Assembly: GCA_008638375.1 (NCBI GenBank) | Contig: CM018048.1 | Location: 53,850,347-53,914,346, forward strand | Direction: 5' to 3' | Length of the DNA: 64,000 nucleotides | DNA from: Nyssa sinensis | Taxonomy: Eukaryota; Streptophyta; Magnoliopsida; Cornales; Nyssaceae | Shown here: piece by piece, positions 12,501-31,839 of the stretch | How positions within the stretch are numbered: the first letter of the stretch is position 1 | Layout: each line of letters opens with the position of its first letter | Made by a program: the position numbers and the translations under genes | The notes under the pieces: model-generated | Databases searched by the model: none | The model's input: only the letters and a program-made list of their open reading frames with translations | Told to the model about the DNA's origin: nothing

Positions 12501-13800
12501 ATGATGACACCTTTAGTCCAGTGGTAAAGCCGACCACCATTCGCACTGTTCTCTCTTTTGCTATGTCACACAATTGGCCCATTCATCAACTCGATGTTAA
12601 AAACGCCTTATTACATGGCAACCTCCAAGAAACCGTTTATATGACTCAACCCCCCGGCTTCTCTAATCCATCATGCCCTGATTATGTTTGTCATTTTCAC
12701 AAATCTCTTTATGGTCTTAAACAAGCCCCTCGAGCTTGGTTCTCACGACTCAGCAACAAACTTGTAGCAATGGGCTTTGTTGTCTCTAAGGCTGACACTT
12801 CTTTATTCATTTTTCGGTCACCCCATGCCGTCATCTTTTTTCTCATCTATGTTGATGACATCATCATCACTGGGCCTCACCCATCTCTTTTACAGTCAAC
12901 CATCACAACTTTCCAACAGGATTTTGCCCTCAAAGATCTTGGACCTCTTCACTATTTTCTCGGTATTAAGGCCCTCCATGATGACCGTGGACTTTTCCTC
13001 TCACAACAGAAGTACATTTTTGACATGCTCAAAAAAACAAATATGCTGCATGCCAAACCGGTCAACTCACCCATGTCTACCACAGCCAACTTATCCTTCT
13101 TCAAAGGTGATCCGTTAAGTGATCCAACTCTTTATCGCAGCACCGTTGGCTTTCTCCAGTATCTGTCATTCACACGGCCCGACCTCTCTTTTGCCGTCAG
13201 CAAAATGTGTCAGTTCATGCAGCGTCCCACGACAGACCACTGGATCGCTGTCAAACGCATTCTTCGTTATCTTCAACAAACCATCCACCATGGCCTTCTC
13301 ATTCGCCGCACCTCATCTACTGAACTCCATGCCTTCTCTGATGCTGATTGGGCTGGTTGTCCTGACGACCGAAAATCTTGTCAGTGGCTATTGTGTTTAC
13401 CTTGGTTCTAATCTCATCTCCTAGAGCTCTCGCAAACAACCAACTGTCTCCCGTTCTAAGTACCGAAGCCGAATATCGTGCAGTTGCAAATGCCACTGCT
13501 GAAGTTATGTGGCTTCAATCTCTCCTCACCGAACTCGGCATCTCAACTCCAAATCCACTGACTCTCTGGTATGACAATATAGGGGCCACATACCTCACAG
13601 CCAATCCTCTTTATCACTCACGCACCAAACATATTCAACTTGACATTCACTTTGTGCGTGATCAGGTTGCCAAACGCCAACTCCACATTCGGTTCATCTC
13701 AAGCACAGATCAACTTGCTGACTCCTTCACCAAAGCACTGCCAACTGCTCGCTTCTGCCACCTTCAAGCCAATCTCAATGTCCACGAGCTCCCATTGCGA
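9555..13800 (+). pseudogene. Copia gag-pol, disrupted by frameshifts and stops
   Basis: Reading starts at ATG 9555 (MASNVSSASNSS). Gag carries a CX2CX4HX4C zinc knuckle (CQICSKIGHTAATC, near 10415-10455). The protease site is WYPDTGVTHHM. Integrase shows the GKSHKLPF and FMDVWGPSP regions and, after a break, EQNGSVERRYRH. Reverse transcriptase runs from WRQAMTEEFQ through YKARFVAKGF to the YVDD box near 12850. RNase H includes STEAEYRA and ends near 13800. The polyprotein is split by at least six lesions: frame changes near 9770, 10550, 10770, 11375 and 11710, and a stop plus frameshift at 13380-13470. It cannot make an intact polyprotein; mobilisation would need help in trans. Confidence 0.9.
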
Positions 13801-13811
13801 TTGAGGGGGCG
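13799..13811 (+). other. Copia polypurine tract
   Basis: GATTGAGGGGGCG lies immediately upstream of the 3' LTR, the usual place for plus-strand priming. Confidence 0.75.
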
Positions 13812-14093
13812 TAATAGCACACCGGACTCTCAACAACAGGATAAAGCTAACCAATTGGATCAACCTCAACAAGTAGATAAAGATCAGGATCAAAACAACC
13901 ATGAAGATGAAGATACACTTACCAAAACAAATCTGAGAAAATAACAACCGATTTGTAAATTTGAATATTTTCAAATGCCTGTAACAAGATAGAGATTATC
14001 TAAAATACATCTATATAAATATATCATATGTGATCCCTCAAACATTAAGAGAGAGGAAAACATTTTCTTTCATTTACCTTCTTTGTTTCTTTA
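13812..14093 (+). repeat. Copia 3' LTR
   Basis: This 282-bp repeat pairs with 9241-9518, differing by 6 substitutions and a 4-bp insertion near its start. It is followed by the TTGAC target copy. Confidence 0.92.
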
Positions 14094-14446
14094 TTGACGT
14101 CTTGGTCTGAATAGAGATTGGATTTCTGTCCGAACGGAAAAGGCTTTTTCATTCAAACATGAGTCAAATTTCCATACCTACTTGATCTGGTTTTAATAGT
14201 TTTCTTTCTTCTCAAATATATGTCTTTTCTTCTAGGATTGAAGGAATATATAATGCGAGAGAAGAAATCATTGTAGAAGGGGAGTCACTTTGTGAATCGT
14301 CTTTGAATATAAAGGGGCTTTTGGGTATATGAGTGTTTGTGCTCTTTTAATCTCTTCATTACATAGTAAATTGATCATTACTGTTCGTTGATCTAGGCAA
14401 ATTGTCGGCCGAACCAGGTAAAATTTTGTATTTTTTGTCTTTTTAG

Positions 14447-15190
14447 GTTTATTAGGTCCACACAGAAGAATGTTAACTCCACAAATCCTTTAATTATTTT
14501 GTGCCTAAAATACCATTCTACTATATTTTCCATACATGAGCCGTGAAACCTAGAACACTCCAAAAAAAAAAAAAAAAATTTCAATGGTCCCTTCTCAATA
14601 AGTCGTCTCATTAACGTTGTCTCAAAAGTAGTCCACCCATCATGGGTTCCAAATTTTCTTCTTCCTTCATTTGGCTGTCCAGCCATATAAAGACAATCGA
14701 GATTTTATTCAAGTGGTGTAAATGTTCATTTTTTTAATATAATTCACGTGTTTGTTTCTTTCTTTTTACATTGTTGTATATGATAATTGGGTGTCATAAT
14801 TTCATCCTCTCTAGTGATCCATTTACGATCTGATGGGATTTGAAAAATGTGTTTTAGGAAAAAAATTTGACCCGAATTTTGTCTATTGACGTCTCAGTCT
14901 GAACAGAGATTGGATTCCTATCCGAACAGAAGAGGCTTCTCCATTCAGACGCAAGTATTCTTTGTCTTTTTACGTTTGTTTAATTTTACACTTCTTTATT
15001 TCGTTTGTTGCATCTGTTGCATACTAGTATAATAAAATAAGGACCGTTCGACTGGAAGTCCATATAATAAAGGTAAATTATCATTAGGTCCACACGGAAG
15101 AATGTTAACTCCAGAGATCTTTTAATTATTTTGTGCCTAAAACACCATTCTACTATATTTTCCATACTTGAGCTATGAAACCTAGAACAC
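14447..15190. repeat. Tandem noncoding repeat units right of the Copia element
   Basis: The segment TTAGGTCCACACAGAAGAATG...CCTAGAACACTCC (about 14450-14562) recurs at about 15075-15192. The segment TTTCAATGGTCCC...GTCTATTGACGTCT (14579-14895) recurs as the left flank of the Copia element. The arrangement is a two-unit tandem of unknown origin, with no protein signature. Confidence 0.7.
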
Positions 15191-15339
15191 TCCAAAAAAA
15201 TATTTTACAAAATTTTAAATTTCAATAACTTAAACATTATAAATCTGTTTTTAATAAAATTTATATATTTGGATTCGAAACATCGAGATCCATCAAACAA
15301 GATCCATATTGCATATGAAAAATTTGAAAAAAAAAATCA

Positions 15340-15715
15340 CTTCGAATTGTAAAAAATCCTCCCATTGGAAGTGTAAAAATTCATCCTAGCGAAAGTGTAA
15401 AATTTTACACTTTATAGTGAAAAACTTCATGATGCCTTCATCCCAGCAATATCCGTAAAAATTCGTCTAGGGACAGTATAAAATTGCACACTTTTTTAGT
15501 GAAAAACTTCTTCCCAACGAAAGTGTAAAATCTTATACTTTTAAAAAAAATTGTATGTCAATCATCAATTTTCACAGTCCCAAAAAAACAATAAGAATAC
15601 GTCTTAGAGAAAGTGTAAAATTTCATTCTTTTAACTGCAAAACTTCTTCCCAATGAAAGGTAAAAACCTTACACTTTCAAAAAAATTACTTGTCAACCAT
15701 CAATTTTCACAGCAC
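15340..15715. repeat. Degenerate minisatellite (AAGTGTAAAA motif)
   Basis: The words GAAAGTGTAAAATTTTACACTTT, AAAAACTTCTTCCCAA and TCATCAATTTTCACAG return several times with variation at roughly 120-150 bp. Short inverted TGTAAAA/TTTTACA pairs could fold. No gene is seen. Confidence 0.55.
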
Positions 15716-17580
15716 TACTCTAAAACCAAAAGTATGGGTGATCAAGATCGTCGATTTTTCACAAGTGATTCATTCATTTGTTTATCATAACTGGAATCAT
15801 TCATTATCCCTTTCACCATCTCTAGAACCGTGCCAATACCTTACCTCACCCACTGTTTTTATACAAATGAGAAAGAAAATATGAGCATTGTAAAATTTGA
15901 TCTTAGTTTGGATGAAAAATACTAGAGAGAGAGAGAGTTCTTGAAAATGACGTCCATATATGAATCTGTTACTGGGAATGTAAAATAAAATTATGAAGAA
16001 AACTAACTTAATGTTTTCTTTGGATTAGAGATAAATTCTCAACATTCCATCCTTTTCAACCCACAAACCTAACTAAACTGTATCAAAACAATCAATGAAA
16101 GTATGCAAAACAAATATTAATGTGTCATGTCCCACTCTTCTTTATCTACACAACTCACCATGAATTCCCTTTCCAAAATCCATTTATACTATAGATGATT
16201 CTTATCAATGGTCAACTATGTGTCAATGGATGTGCACTAATATCTCGTGTTCGCCAGTCTCTAGATCGTCACCTTCCTATGTTTATGATAGTTGACGAAA
16301 GAAAAAACTAACACAGTACACAATCCTTGCTATAATACCTTTTGCATCTTTTTTTTTTTTTCCTGAGAGCAGTCGTGGATCCAAGAATTGTGATTAGGAA
16401 GAGCTACAGTGTATACATTAGAAATTTAAAAGGGATTCTTATATAAATTTAACTAAATTTTTTTTTTTTTGGTGGGGGGAGCAAATTCTAAATTTTAAGA
16501 AATTTTAGTAAAATTATAAGACAAAAGTTTAATTTTCCGAACTTTTGGGACCCCCTTTTGCCACCCCCTAGATCCTTCTCTGCCTACGAGCCCAAACTTC
16601 ACAGCTATCAATGGAGCTCTCTTTTGCAAGATAGTGGTAGTTTCTGGCCACGAGTAGAGGGCAATGGTGATGCGCCGTTGGTGGTAGATCTGATGTCTAT
16701 AGTTGTGGGTTGAGGTTTTGGTGGAATCCTATGGTGGCCGTGAGAGGGAGTTGCGTGGAGAATTGGAGAGGGGTCTGTGAGTGTTTAGGTTTGTTTAAAA
16801 TATATTACGGGTGTAATTGTCATTTATAAACAAATTACAAGTGTTATGTCATCAAGATAGACTTGGCTAAAAATTAGAACAAAAATTGTCCTTCCTCTTT
16901 CAATTGAAAATACTGTGGACCTTAAAATAATATGGGAAGAAATATGGTTGGGGGGAGGACTCCAAGAATAAGGGGAGGAACCAAAAAGAAACACGGCAAA
17001 GCCCAAACTATGATTGATTGATCCACAATAACATAAAGGTGGGCAATGCCCAAACTATGCCTATAGAATTAGACCAAGCAGAGTGTTCCTGGTAAGGCCC
17101 AAAGGAGGTTTTAAAAACTAGACCAGGCAAAGCCACATTACTTCTCAATTACAAATCAACATTTGTGAAGAGAAATTATGTAATTTTTATGTTGGAAATG
17201 CTTTTTCAAATAGTTGTAATTTATAGGACTAGTATTTGTTAGTTTAAGTTGATTCAGGTGGATTATGATAGTGACAATTGAAAAGACTCAAGTCATATCT
17301 TGCAAGTACAAACAAGTTTGAAAAAGTGTATAGTTTAAGATATCATGTATTACACTTTAAACACATGACTTTAGAATTGTAGTAGTTAAAAATTAGACTT
17401 AAAGTTTAAAATGACTTTTAGTGAAGATTAGTTTTGACTATAAGCTAGATATGACATGTGAAAATTAATAAAATAAATTATAATCTTTACTGTATTTTAT
17501 GACACATGAATATAAATTCCAATAGCTCATTCGTCCGGATGCGTCTTAGCTCTATCTGAACGGCAACGTTGAAAGTTGTG
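15716..17580. other. Non-genic stretch
   Basis: No conserved coding sequence, RNA gene or clear element was recognised. Short open frames (15690-15884, 16824-17006) lack domain signatures. Confidence 0.4.
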
Positions 17581-17594
17581 TCATAATAATTTTT

Positions 17595-17792
17595 CAATAA
17601 TGCTAGGCTTACTTAAAAACTTTACCAAAAATGTTTACTTTCATGAGTTGTCAGTGTTATATTGGTTGAATATCACATCATGTCATATGATGATGTGATA
17701 TTCAGCTGATGTGATATTCAGCCAAGACAACACTGTCAACTTATGAAGGTAAACATTTTTAATAAAATATAAAGGTAAGACTAGCATTACTC
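17595..17792. mobile_element. Mutator-like MITE, family A (copy 1)
   Basis: This 198-bp element has long inverted repeats: CAATAATGCTAGGCTTAC at the left and, in reverse, GAGTAATGCTAGTCTTACC at the right. The arms extend for about 80 bp, down to the word TGAATATCACATCA. A perfect 9-bp target duplication, ATAATTTTT, lies at 17586-17594 and 17793-17801. A second family member with its own 9-bp duplication lies at 30777-30958. Nine-bp duplications with long inverted repeats are typical of Mutator-like elements. Confidence 0.85.
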
Positions 17793-18493
17793 ATAATTTT
17801 TAGTGAGTCATATGAAAGAAACCTCAACGCCATCCAAACAGCTGAGCTGTCCAAATGCGTGTGTAATCTGTCCGAACATATGTCCCAGTGGATATGTAGT
17901 TTTGAGTGGTCGCAAAATTATTTTTCTTTGTAATATTAGGTCTTGTTACTTTTTATTATATATAGGACATTTACTGTGTCACAAACACCCATATGACAGT
18001 TCAGCTATAAGTATAATTTTCCATATCTACAATTAGAAATTCATTTACAATGTCCCATATCTATAAGTAAATTTTCCAATTCTCTGTTCTAATTATTTGA
18101 GTGCCTACATACACCCATAAAAGTAACTTTAGATCTAAAACTACCTAATCATAATCCTTCTCACTCAATTCTTCCTTCCTCCTGCATGTTTTTCCCTACC
18201 ACCTATTTCACTTCTTTTACTGTGAAGTCCCCCACCTCTCTCCAGAAAATTAGTAAAATTTAGTTGTAGTTGTTGATCCATCTCTAAACCCCCCCAGATT
18301 ATTCGCTCCAGTGGGGGGAATCTCGAATATTGTATTGGGAGACGGTTGCCCAAATGCCACATCAATTTTTTAACATATATTAATTATATATAAATATATG
18401 TATTTTACAGTTCAAGATTTTGGCTAATTGAGTTGCAGTTAATTACTCATTATCCTATTTACATCAGTGGTTATCATGTAAAATTTAAATAAG

Positions 18494-18650
18494 GAGTAAT
18501 GTTTTGTAATATAATTTTTTTAGTAGTTGAACTAGCACAACAACTCACGTGGATGTGGGGTCCATGTGAGTGTGACAGGTGCAGGACCCTGTACTTATAT
18601 GAGTTGTTGTGTTACAAAAAAAAAAAAAAAATTGCCACAAAATATTATTC
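18494..18650. mobile_element. Mutator-like MITE, related family
   Basis: This 157-bp foldback begins GAGTAATGTTTTGTAAT and ends with the inverted counterpart CAAAATATTATTC. Inner arms share ACAACAACTCA. Flanks TTAAATAAG and TTAAATACG form a 9-bp target duplication with one mismatch. It has the same terminal GAGTAATG word as the other miniature elements here. Confidence 0.7.
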
Positions 18651-18659
18651 TTAAATACG

Positions 18660-19429
18660 TAACCTAGTTCCTTTATGAGAGAGTTGATAAAGATTATATT
18701 ATTCAGGATTAGGGTTCTTACTTATCTATAAGTTTGTGACTGTATCGTGTAAATCCTCTTCCATCTTTCACCATATCCCAGGAGTGTGAGAGTCATGGAG
18801 ATGTTTGTGATCAATTTAGATGATACGAAAATACTGCATCATGCAAAAGTTGGTATGGGCTTCGAACGGTTCAATGGGCTCTTTCCTGAAGTTAGTCCGA
18901 AGAAATTGGTCTTTGCAGCTCTATTATATCATACACATTTCGTGCTACATCATTGTCCCTCAGAATTTTTTTTTTCCAAGTCCAGATTAGCTCCTCAATC
19001 TTCTACATCAACTTTGCCAATGTTCCTCACATAAAGGTTGTCCATGAAAACTCATTTTGATAGCAAAAACCATAATTTTGTCTAAATAAAAAGGGACAAG
19101 TAATTCTCAGTTTCCTCAATTATCCCAATTTTAAACAAAAAAAGTTTAGTTTTGTCTCCAAAAAATTAATTTTGATTTAAATCATAATCTTAACCAAACA
19201 CCCTAATTTGAACAATCTTAATCTAAACTGACTTCAGTGGGAATAGTTTGAGAATAGTAGGGAGGGTGAAATTGTGGCATCTAATTACAATTTTCTATTT
19301 TTATGTTTACAAATCAAATTTGTATCCTACTCATTAGAACATGTTTTAGAAATCCCTTATCTATTACAAAGGCACATGGAGTATTTAAACAACCTCTACA
19401 AAAATAAATATAAAAACCAGACTCGAATT
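18660..19429. other. Non-genic stretch downstream of gene copy 2
   Basis: Nothing recognisable. The frame at 18786-19034 has no domain or splice context. Confidence 0.35.
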
Positions 19430-19639
19430 TATTTTATTTTTATTGGTTCAAATGCGACAATGAGCTAAACAACAGGGGTAGCCCTCCCCAAATCCATAAA
19501 TAAGAAACAACTCTAATGAAGGTAGGATACAACTGTATAGCTATTTGAAACTTCACGAACTAGACTTAGCTAGCACCTTCACTAAAGAGTTTATTTAGCA
19601 CACATAAACATAGATATTATTCAAGAAAACAAAGAACAA
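19430..19639 (-). other. Copy 2 3' flank/UTR, conserved with copy 3 (47920-48134)
   Basis: Downstream of the stop, words such as GCAACAATGGGCTACACAAC-like and GGTAGCCCTCCCC recur in the copy 3 flank, so the duplication includes the 3' UTR region. AATAAA on the minus strand at 19590-19595 is a candidate polyadenylation signal about 45 nt after the stop. Confidence 0.5.
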
Positions 19640-26513
<6,874 letters not shown>

Positions 26514-26586
26514 TGTTGATTTTTGGCAATGCACCAAAGCTTCCTTCTACCTTTGTGTTGTTTAATTTGGGGGTGAGCAGTGCTTC

Positions 26587-26625
26587 GGCTTATATGGTGC
26601 ACGGATGGGCTTTTCCTCACACGTG
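26587..26625 (-). promoter_or_regulatory. Copy 2 proximal promoter: G-box and TATA
   Basis: CACGTG at 26620-26625 (context GATCACGTGTGAGG) and the TATA-like CCATATAAGCC at 26587-26597 lie about 75-110 bp upstream of the ATG. Spacing and flanks match copy 3. CACGTG is a known target of bHLH and bZIP factors such as MYC2. Confidence 0.65.
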
Positions 26626-26639
26626 ATCCATGTGGGCTT

Positions 26640-27770
26640 CACTGGACCACAACAAAAAAGTTTAAAAAATGACAATCACTTGTAATTATTATTTTTTTGA
26701 TAATTTGGAATCTAATTCTTTGAACCGACTAATCCAGAGGACTACTTCTACTGTAGTCGGGCAGCGTCTCGTATAGACTGAATCCAAAAAAAAGTCACAT
26801 CCACTTAATTAATTTCGATCTAACAACCTCGGAGACAAGCTCCTTAATTGTTATCTACTGTTCACTCGGCTGTCCCTTAGAATTCATGACTTGAAAAATA
26901 TGGTGGATATTTATAAAACATGATATTACTCACCTTTATCTCTTCCTATGAAAAACAGTCTAGTATCATTATAGCATCGAATAATTATCTAGTGAAATGG
27001 TCATTTTACTGTAATTATTAGATGTTCCAAGAACAGAACCAACATAGGGCCCAGGGGACAGAGGAAGGGGGGGGGGTAATTGGAAAATGGTCTCAAAATT
27101 TTGGCTTAACCCAATCTTTATCCATTTGTTTTCTCATTTTTCATCCCAAAATTTTAGCCTAACCTATTAACAGTCTTAAATCCTAAAGTATATCTTGGGT
27201 TAGGTTTTTCATTGTCATTTATATGATAGGTTTTGATGTTTTCTTGAAATAAATTTCCTTTAATATTTGTTTAGATCCTAAGAAAAAAAAAATTGTCATT
27301 TATTTGATGGATTTTAATGTTTTCTTGCTAAAATATTCTCATTTAAGTTTTGTTTAGTAGCTAATAAAATTTAAGAATAAGGATAGAAAATACAAACTTT
27401 TTTGAGAAAAAAATTTTCCCCCGTCATCTTCTTCTTCGGGAAGAGAAAAATTTATGTGTAAATATTTTTTCAATTTGAAAAAAAAAAATTTCTCAACTAA
27501 ATTTTCTCCCAAAAAAATTCTAGTCCCTTTTAATTTTTTTTTTCCTGACTCTACCCTAGAAATGTGGTATAACTATTCTTCACAAATTCAATTCAAAGAG
27601 TTTTGAAATTTTGTAAAAGTTTGTCATACCACATCAAATATGAAATAATGGTGTCACTGAATTATTTTTTCATAGCATCGTGTTACTACTACTTATATGT
27701 GAGTATTTATTTCAATTTCATTAAGTGTTGAAATATGAGTAGTGGTAGCATTGGATTTTCCCCCCTTTTT
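26640..27770. other. Non-genic stretch upstream of copy 2
   Basis: It holds an (A/T)-rich sequence and a possible degenerate tRNA-related repeat at about 26700-26880. No coding signature was seen. Confidence 0.35.
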
Positions 27771-28320
27771 ACCACCTTTGTGTGCCACTCTCTCACAAAG
27801 ATAGGTCTCACAATAAAGAATACTATGCAAAAATGACAAAAAGAGATAGGACAAGTAGCATCACAATTTATAAAATACTAGCTAAAGTAGCAAGCTCAAG
27901 GCACTTGCTAGTTTATAGATTCTAATTATTAATAAATTAATAATTTTTGAAGAATTAAATTTATTTTATGATAAATAATTAATAATATTATTATTTAAAG
28001 TTTAATAAATTTTTTTATAGTCTTAATTATTAGAATAGAAAAATACACATGTAACTACATAGATATTATATAAAAATTATATACAATATTAACTTTAGTT
28101 AATTAAAAAATATTAACATTTAAGAGTTTCTTATCAGTTAAATTAGATATAATTATTTTTTTCGAAAATCCTTGAATAGATTTCCTCTTTTATGTTATAA
28201 TTAATTGTTTGTTTGTGAGAAAGAATAAAAATTAATTAATAAGCTTTGAGTCTCTTAAGATATTATTTTTTTTTTTTTGAGAGAGTAGGTTCTACACCAA
28301 ATAATAAAACTTTTCATTAA
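27770..28320. repeat. Duplicated upstream flank (partner 2690-3250)
   Basis: Matches the block upstream of copy 1 in order and orientation, including CTCAAGGCACTTGCTAGTTT and GTAGGTTCTACACCAAA. It marks the extent of the duplication between copies 1 and 2. Confidence 0.65.
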
Positions 28321-28784
28321 GAAAAATGTCAAGGAATAAAATATATATTATAATCCTATCATAAAGTAAATATTAACCAAACATCATGAAACCAATTTTC
28401 TTACTAAACTTAATTGCTTTAATTTTTAGAGTATCTCCAATGCAAATGTTATTTTTTATACCAACGTTATATTTTGACAATACTACGGTATTAAAATGTA
28501 ATATTTGATAATTCTATTGTAATGGTACATTTAAAAATAAATGCATTTTTGACACAATTACACTATTACAGTGCCACATCATTTAGAATGTAAAATTTAA
28601 GAAGCATAACATTTTTCTTTCTCTCAACTAAGTATTGTTCTACAATTTGCATTCAAAAAGAAACTTCATGTATTATTTTAATAGACAATCACATGGCAAG
28701 TCAAAATTTAACATATGCTATATTTTGTGCCAAATATGACAGAAGATATATCATTACTATTTTTAACATTCAATTAGCAATTGA

Positions 28785-28875
28785 GGTTAGCCTAGTTAAT
28801 CATCCATGCCTCCTCCAAAGAAGAGGTCATGGATTCAAGTTTCACTCTTTGTTAAAAAGATGTGAGCATTATTTA
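28785..28875 (+). repeat. SINE-like fragment
   Basis: GGTTAGCCTAGTTAATCATC (A-box-like) is followed by GGATTCAAGTTTCAC (B-box-like) about 45 nt later, then by a diverged tail. Related weak pieces lie near 34865-34950 and 39455-39520. Confidence 0.4.
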
Positions 28876-29639
28876 TTCTCACTCAACTATAAATTAAATT
28901 AGATTATTCTCCCCGGATAATGTGTGAGCTATGGCACTGTATCTCCACGAGTTTAGAATGGGCCATGAACAAATTCAATGTCTACAATGGAACTAGTTCT
29001 AGGTTTTTTTTTTCTTTTATTTTTCATTTTTATTTTTAAATTTGAAATCATAACATTTTTTTATAAAAGAGACAGGATATGCAACTCAACCTCTAACAAC
29101 TTCGACAACTAATTTTTACTTATAATTAAAATTGTATTCCAGTGATATCCAAATTTTAAGGGCTTTGGCTTTAACAACAAAATATGTATAATTTTTTTAA
29201 TCAAGTTTCATATTTTTTTTTCTTTTAACACAAGGGCGGAAGTACATGGGGGCTGGCCGAGCTCTAGTCCCTCCCACCCTTCCAATTATCAATTTTTTTT
29301 TTTATACTATGTAAAATTTTAGTCCTTTTTAAAATTAGTCCATTTCAAAATTTTTGTTCAACTTAATCTTTACTCATTGTTTCTTTCATTTTTCACTCAA
29401 AATTTTAGCCCATCCCCAAATTTTTTGGCCCAACTCAATCTTCATTTATCATTTCTTTCATTTTTCATCCCAAAATTTTTGTCCAACCAAGATTTTCTCC
29501 AAAAATTTTTAACCCCCCTTTAGTAATTTTCTTGGTTCCACCATTGTTTTAACATATATACAACACATATATATTCTTTCTTTACCAAAAGGAACATAGT
29601 ATCAAAAAATAGTACGAGATAAAAGAGAATTGCGTACCT

Positions 29640-29960
29640 CTTAGTTGTAGAGCAAATAAATCAGATTCATATCTTTTGAAAAAAAAATTATTTGGGTAGG
29701 GTAGAGTCTCGTACTTATAAGGTCTTGTAAAATAGAGGAAATATGTGCACGTAAAGAAATCAATCACAAAAATTTATGTGATTCGACTCCTGACTTACAT
29801 CCACAGATAAAGAGAGTTTCACTATTTGTAAAAGAAATACAAAAACCATTGCAGCACACAGATTTTCACTTTCTGCTCTATATTTTTTTATATTTCTTAC
29901 TCATGCCAGTGAACCACCGCTTATAGGTAAGATAGAGAGAAATCTGGTCAATGCATCGTT
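29640..29960 (-). repeat. LTR-like (U5-type) fragment
   Basis: On the minus strand GTGGATGTAAGTCAGGAGTC is followed by GAATCACATAAATTTTTGTG and then TTTCTTT. This resembles the U5 region of many plant LTR elements. No partner LTR was found, so it is a relic if real. Confidence 0.4.
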
Positions 29961-30179
29961 GCCATAAATGCAGATTTTAAAGGAGCGAATAGCGGTTTCT
30001 TTTTCTTTTTTTTTTTCTACCATAACATTAAATGTGGTAAATATTTATTGATTCCATTATAACCGCATTAATTAGAAGTGGTAGACAGCCATCCCGTTTT
30101 TCTAACTTATCTAACACAATCCTACATATTTTAAGACCATTTAGATATATGTTAAATTTTGTCATTGTTTCTTTCGAGA

Positions 30180-30217
<38 letters not shown>

Positions 30218-30776
30218 TACGAAAAAAGTGTCTAATTGCAAGTAGAAGTTGCAAACAAGTTGAACCCATCATTAAAAAATTAACCATTATTTTTCGTGGG
30301 TAAAAAAAAAAAATTTAATCGTACTACTAAAATGACTAATCTATAACAAAAAACAACAAACTATCGCAAGTTTTCATTTTGAGAGATTTAAAATTATAAC
30401 TTTTATTTTTATAAAAAGATGACTAGATGTTATTTGACTATTAAAAATTTTAATGACTAGTTACATATTTTTTTCAAAAAACAATTGACAAATTCAAAAA
30501 CTTTAGTTAGGAACTAAAGTGTAAGTATTAAAATTTAGAATAATTAAAATAAATATAAAAAAATTAAAAAATTAAATCTTAGTTTATTAAAATAATATTA
30601 CAAAATTAATGACAAAAAATGCAATGTCAAAACTTTTGAGAAAGTCATGGCACTCCATAACCACCGGTGCCAAAAAAGTAAAAGTGCCACATTAATACTA
30701 TTTAATTTTGCCATCATTTCTTTATTTAATTTTCTAATCAATTCTTTGTGAGATGATGTGTACACATTTTTATAAA

Positions 30777-30958
30777 TAATAATGTTAGACTTACTTAAAA
30801 CTTTATCAAAAGTGTTTATTTTTATGAGTAGACAGTATTCTATTGGCCAGATATCACATCAATGTCACATTATGATATAATATCTAACCAATACAATACT
30901 GTCAACTCATAAAAATAAATATTTTTAATAAAATATAAAGATAAAACTAACATTACTC
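30777..30958. mobile_element. Mutator-like MITE, family A (copy 2)
   Basis: This 182-bp foldback is similar to 17595-17792 along its whole length (TAATAATGTTAG ... CTAACATTACTC). It is flanked by a perfect 9-bp target duplication, TTTTATAAA (30768-30776 and 30959-30967). Confidence 0.85.
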
Positions 30959-30991
30959 TTTTATAAAAAAAAAGTTAAAAGGTGTATACAT

Positions 30992-31167
30992 AGGGTAAAA
31001 GAAGTTAAAAGTTGTATACATATTAAAGACATCTAACTCGCCAGTGATGCCATCACGGGATGGCTGTGAGGGCGCTTAGGGTAAAAAAAGTTAAAAGGTG
31101 TATACATATTAAAGACATCTAACTCGCCAGTGATGCCATCACGGGATAGCTGTGAGGGCGCTTAGGG
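30992..31167. repeat. 86-bp tandem duplication with GC-rich hairpin
   Basis: Two 86-bp units (30992-31077 and 31078-31163) are nearly identical. Each holds an unusually GC-rich piece with the hairpin GCCATC-ACGG-GATGGC (the second copy has one change). A partial third start lies at about 30974. Confidence 0.85.
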
Positions 31168-31793
31168 CAGCGAGCAAACATAATGTTCCGAACTTAGATA
31201 ACAGTTATTGAGTTTTTGAAAATGCTAAATTTTTTTTATAACTCCTTATTTGGTTTTTCTTAGTCAACTAATTTGAAAATTAATTCTGCCATCCATCAAT
31301 GAGAAATTCTATTAAAGTTGGGATAGTATCCTGTGCAGACTGATTTTTTTTAAAAAAAGTGACATTCATTGAGTTTCTACCTAATGATCTTGAAGGGATA
31401 AGTTTCTTAATTACTGTCTACCGCTTACTTGACTAATCTCATTAAAGTTGAATTTTTGAAAATGTTATTGGGTAAAAAATAATTTATTCATTTCGATGCA
31501 ATTAGACACGAATCAATAATTATTTGACACATTATGTAAAATTAAAAATCGATCTAATATCAAATATAGAATCTAAAATAACTCATACCAATTGTAAAGT
31601 AAAAACTAGACCGAATAAATGATGAAAACAGAGGAAAAAAACTTAACAAGAAAAAACTCAACCAAGCTTATTGATTTTGCAACAATCAATAATATTATTT
31701 ATTAAATTCCAATATCAAAGAACAATAGGTCACTCAAACTTTTGGCCACCGCAATATTAATTTTGTGGCTTACAACTCAATGTGACAGACATT

Positions 31794-31839
<46 letters not shown>

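Larger units (their letters stand above)
9241..14093 (+). mobile_element. Copia-type LTR retrotransposon, complete but inactivated
   Basis: The element is about 4.85 kb with two direct LTRs (9241-9518 and 13812-14093). A primer-binding site, TGGTATCAGAGC (9519-9530), matches initiator Met-tRNA. A purine-rich tract lies just before the 3' LTR. A 5-bp target duplication, TTGAC, sits at 9236-9240 and 14094-14098. Domain order is gag, protease, integrase, reverse transcriptase, RNase H, which defines Copia. LTR ends are TAATAG and TTCTTTA, so the ends are TA...TA instead of TG...CA. The LTRs differ by 6 substitutions and one 4-bp indel (about 2%), so the insertion is fairly young. The coding part is broken in several places. 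Confidence 0.95.

Noticed and set aside
15340..15715. Possible CRISPR-like repeat array
   Set aside because: Repeats are degenerate and irregularly spaced, and the genome is a plant's.
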